NCBI GenBank assembly: GCA_902764235.1
Contig: CACWVH010000007.1
Coordinates: 1 to 56,733 of the forward strand
Length of the DNA stretch: 56,733 nucleotides
DNA from: an uncultured Ruminococcus sp.
GTDB taxonomy: Bacteria; Bacillota; Clostridia; Oscillospirales; Acutalibacteraceae
Direction: 5' to 3'
The translations under genes were made by a program, and so were the position numbers. Within the stretch, counting starts at the first letter, position 1; every line of letters begins with the position of its first letter. Below the pieces are notes generated by a model that saw nothing but the letters and a program-made list of their open reading frames with translations, made no database searches and was not told the origin of the DNA. This document shows positions 55,561 to 56,733 of this stretch, piece by piece.

Positions 55561-55636
55561 TAGTTATATACGATGAAAATTTACAATTTATTTACATTAA
55601 TAAAAAAGAACGCTGTGTCTGTTTTTTAATATACCG

Positions 55637-55645
55637 TGATATAAT
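55637..55645 (+). promoter_or_regulatory. Extended -10 promoter of the deaminase gene
   Basis: TGATATAAT (TGnTATAAT), 53 nt before the start codon, with no good -35. Same form as those at 15092 and 31636. Confidence 0.5.
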
Positions 55646-55698
55646 TATCTATAACAGTAAATTGCTGTATGATAAGAAATATACAGAGGTGATGTAAG

Positions 55699-56142
55699 AT
55701 GAATAAATATATGAAGCTTGCACTCGAAGAAGCTCAAAAAGGTATCAGATCGGGACACGGAGGACCTTTTGGCTGTGTGATTGTAAAAGATGATACAGTC
55801 ATCGGTAAGGGTCACAATGAGGTCATCAGAAGAAACGATCCTACCTGTCATGGTGAAATGATGGCAATAAGAGATGCCTGTGCCGGTCTTATGACATTTG
55901 ATCTGTCCGGCTGTGATCTTTATACGACTGCCCAGCCCTGTCCGATGTGTGATGCAGCTATCCATTGGGCAAATATCAGAAATGTTTATTACGGCTGTAC
56001 GGTCTCGGATTCTGATTCCATCGGATTCAGGGATACTGACCTTTTTTCAGGGACGAAGGTAGGAGCCTTTGAACTGAACCGCACCGAATGTCTGGAGTTA
56101 TTCAGGGAATACGTAAAAATTAAAGACAGGAAGCATTATTGA
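55699..56142 (+). CDS. guaD: Guanine-deaminase-like zinc nucleotide/base deaminase (GuaD type)
   Basis: 147 aa, ATG behind AGAGGTG. The CDA zinc signature is CHGEMMAI (His and catalytic Glu) and QPCPMCDAAIHWA. The segment NDPTCHGEM and overall length match short GuaD enzymes (guanine to xanthine), though cytosine or other base deaminases of the family cannot be excluded. It stands alone between inverted repeat arms. Confidence 0.85.
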   Translation: MNKYMKLALEEAQKGIRSGHGGPFGCVIVKDDTVIGKGHNEVIRRNDPTCHGEMMAIRDACAGLMTFDLSGCDLYTTAQPCPMCDAAIHWANIRNVYYGCTVSDSDSIGFRDTDLFSGTKVGAFELNRTECLELFREYVKIKDRKHY

Positions 56143-56177
56143 TATGTGCGTATAGTTAAAGCAAAGCTTAGTCAGTG

Positions 56178-56402
56178 TTAAGGAAGCACTGATTAAATCC
56201 AGTGCCTGTATTGCGTCAGCAATTTTTTCGTCAGGTTGTGCAAAAAGACCGCAGGCAACCTGACGGTTGTCAAGCCCCAGAGCGAAACGTAGTGAAGCGA
56301 TAGCGCGTCGCGACACCGGCGGCACGCCGGCAAGATGACGGAAAAATGGCAAGCAAGACAGGTGCTGAGCCGTAAGGCGTGATTTATTCAGTGATTCCTT
56401 AA
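56178..56402. mobile_element. Second MITE-like element (TTAAGGAAGCACTGATTAAA ends) containing a REP copy
   Basis: 225 bp. Left end TTAAGGAAGCACTGATTAAA and right end TTTATTCAGTGATTCCTTAA are inverted repeats with two mismatches in 20. It includes a CAGGTTGTGC/GCAACCTG-type stem and the full REP-like core at about 56279-56330. No coding capacity; no target duplication is clear. Confidence 0.65.
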
Positions 56403-56733
56403 ATTCTTCTGAGGGTTTTGTGGGTGCAATAATCAGCTGACAAGAAAGCTTAGAGTCTTTCCTCTCGGGGAAATTCAGCCTCGCAGAGCCGGATGAGGGG
56501 GACAGTGTTACGTCTTTTTGCCCCTCATCAGTCAGCTGAGCTGACAGCTTCCGCCGAGGGGAAGTCTTTTGTCAGTGGACAAGAGCATACCGACCACCAC
56601 TCAAAAATGACACTGTAAGAGTAAATTAATTGGCAATCAGCATTTGATAATAATTCTGATGCAGTTCAGGCTGAATAAGCTTGGCGGTGCCCGGGAAAAA
56701 CTTTATCAGGCTGACCAAGCCGTGAATCGCGAC
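56403..56733. other. Gene-free right edge with hairpins and an inverted-repeat arm
   Basis: No gene. A GAGGGG-rich hairpin series lies at about 56470-56570 (CCCCTCATCAGTCAG with CTGAGCTGAC, and CCTCTCGGGG with CCGAGGGG). The last 52 bases are the right arm of the repeat described at 55384. Confidence 0.6.

Overview
The window looks like chromosome of a gut or rumen Clostridia bacterium, most likely Oscillospiraceae near Ruminococcus. The support is indirect: Firmicute-type genes and AGGAGG-like ribosome sites, multi-copy RsbU/V/W-like partner-switching modules, a Gram-positive T4SS element of the PrgI/VirB4/TrbL type, Cna-B adhesin pieces and SpaA-like surface tails. No 16S or other species marker is present.

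Layout. (1) 1-8.9 kb: a membrane-protein fragment, then PP2C phosphatase, STAS-kinase fusion, STAS protein and an RsbW-like gene fused to a PP-loop protein. These are followed by a polar amino-acid ABC transporter whose ATPase carries an RsbW-like tail, and a MATE exporter cut off at about 8879. (2) 8.9-28.2 kb: a decayed integrative conjugative element, mostly on the minus strand. It holds a CHAP-like protein, frameshifted VirB4, PrgI, TrbL/VirB6, a pilin-like protein, a VirD4 remnant fused to an adhesin remnant, winged-helix and DUF6100-like proteins, ParB, a headless ParA, a headless tyrosine integrase, three tandem hairpins and a tRNA-Cys 3' fragment that probably marks the attachment site. 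Cargo is an AbiL/RloAB-type pair, a Phd/PIN toxin-antitoxin and a small orphan gene. No relaxase was found. (3) 28.7-34.8 kb: a YdcF-like membrane protein, then a second partner-switching set (STAS-kinase, STAS, RsbW, dCache-HAMP-PP2C). (4) 35-47 kb: a tyrosine phosphatase, a nitrilase-like protein, a lipoprotein fusing acetolactate decarboxylase to a HAD phosphatase, a third STAS with an RsbW remnant, CstA, a GHKL-like protein and an S41-like surface protein. (5) 47-52.4 kb: a two-component system and a FtsX-type ABC transporter. (6) 52.4-56.7 kb: repeats, replication-protein debris, a GNAT enzyme and a GuaD-like deaminase.

Three signals stand out. First, partner-switching parts recur at least four times and have spread into unusual contexts: a transporter ATPase tail, STAS-kinase fusions, and the acetolactate decarboxylase/CstA neighbourhood. 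This suggests phosphorylation-controlled regulation of small-molecule uptake and pyruvate/acetolactate metabolism. Second, an unnamed MITE family with ends CCTGAATCCGTGAAA is present in six copies, five with perfect 5-bp target duplications, and all lie in the right half. Third, the window is rich in sharp gene chimeras and in single-base homopolymer indels. The chimeras imply real deletions; the indels may be sequencing errors or decay, and raw reads would tell them apart.
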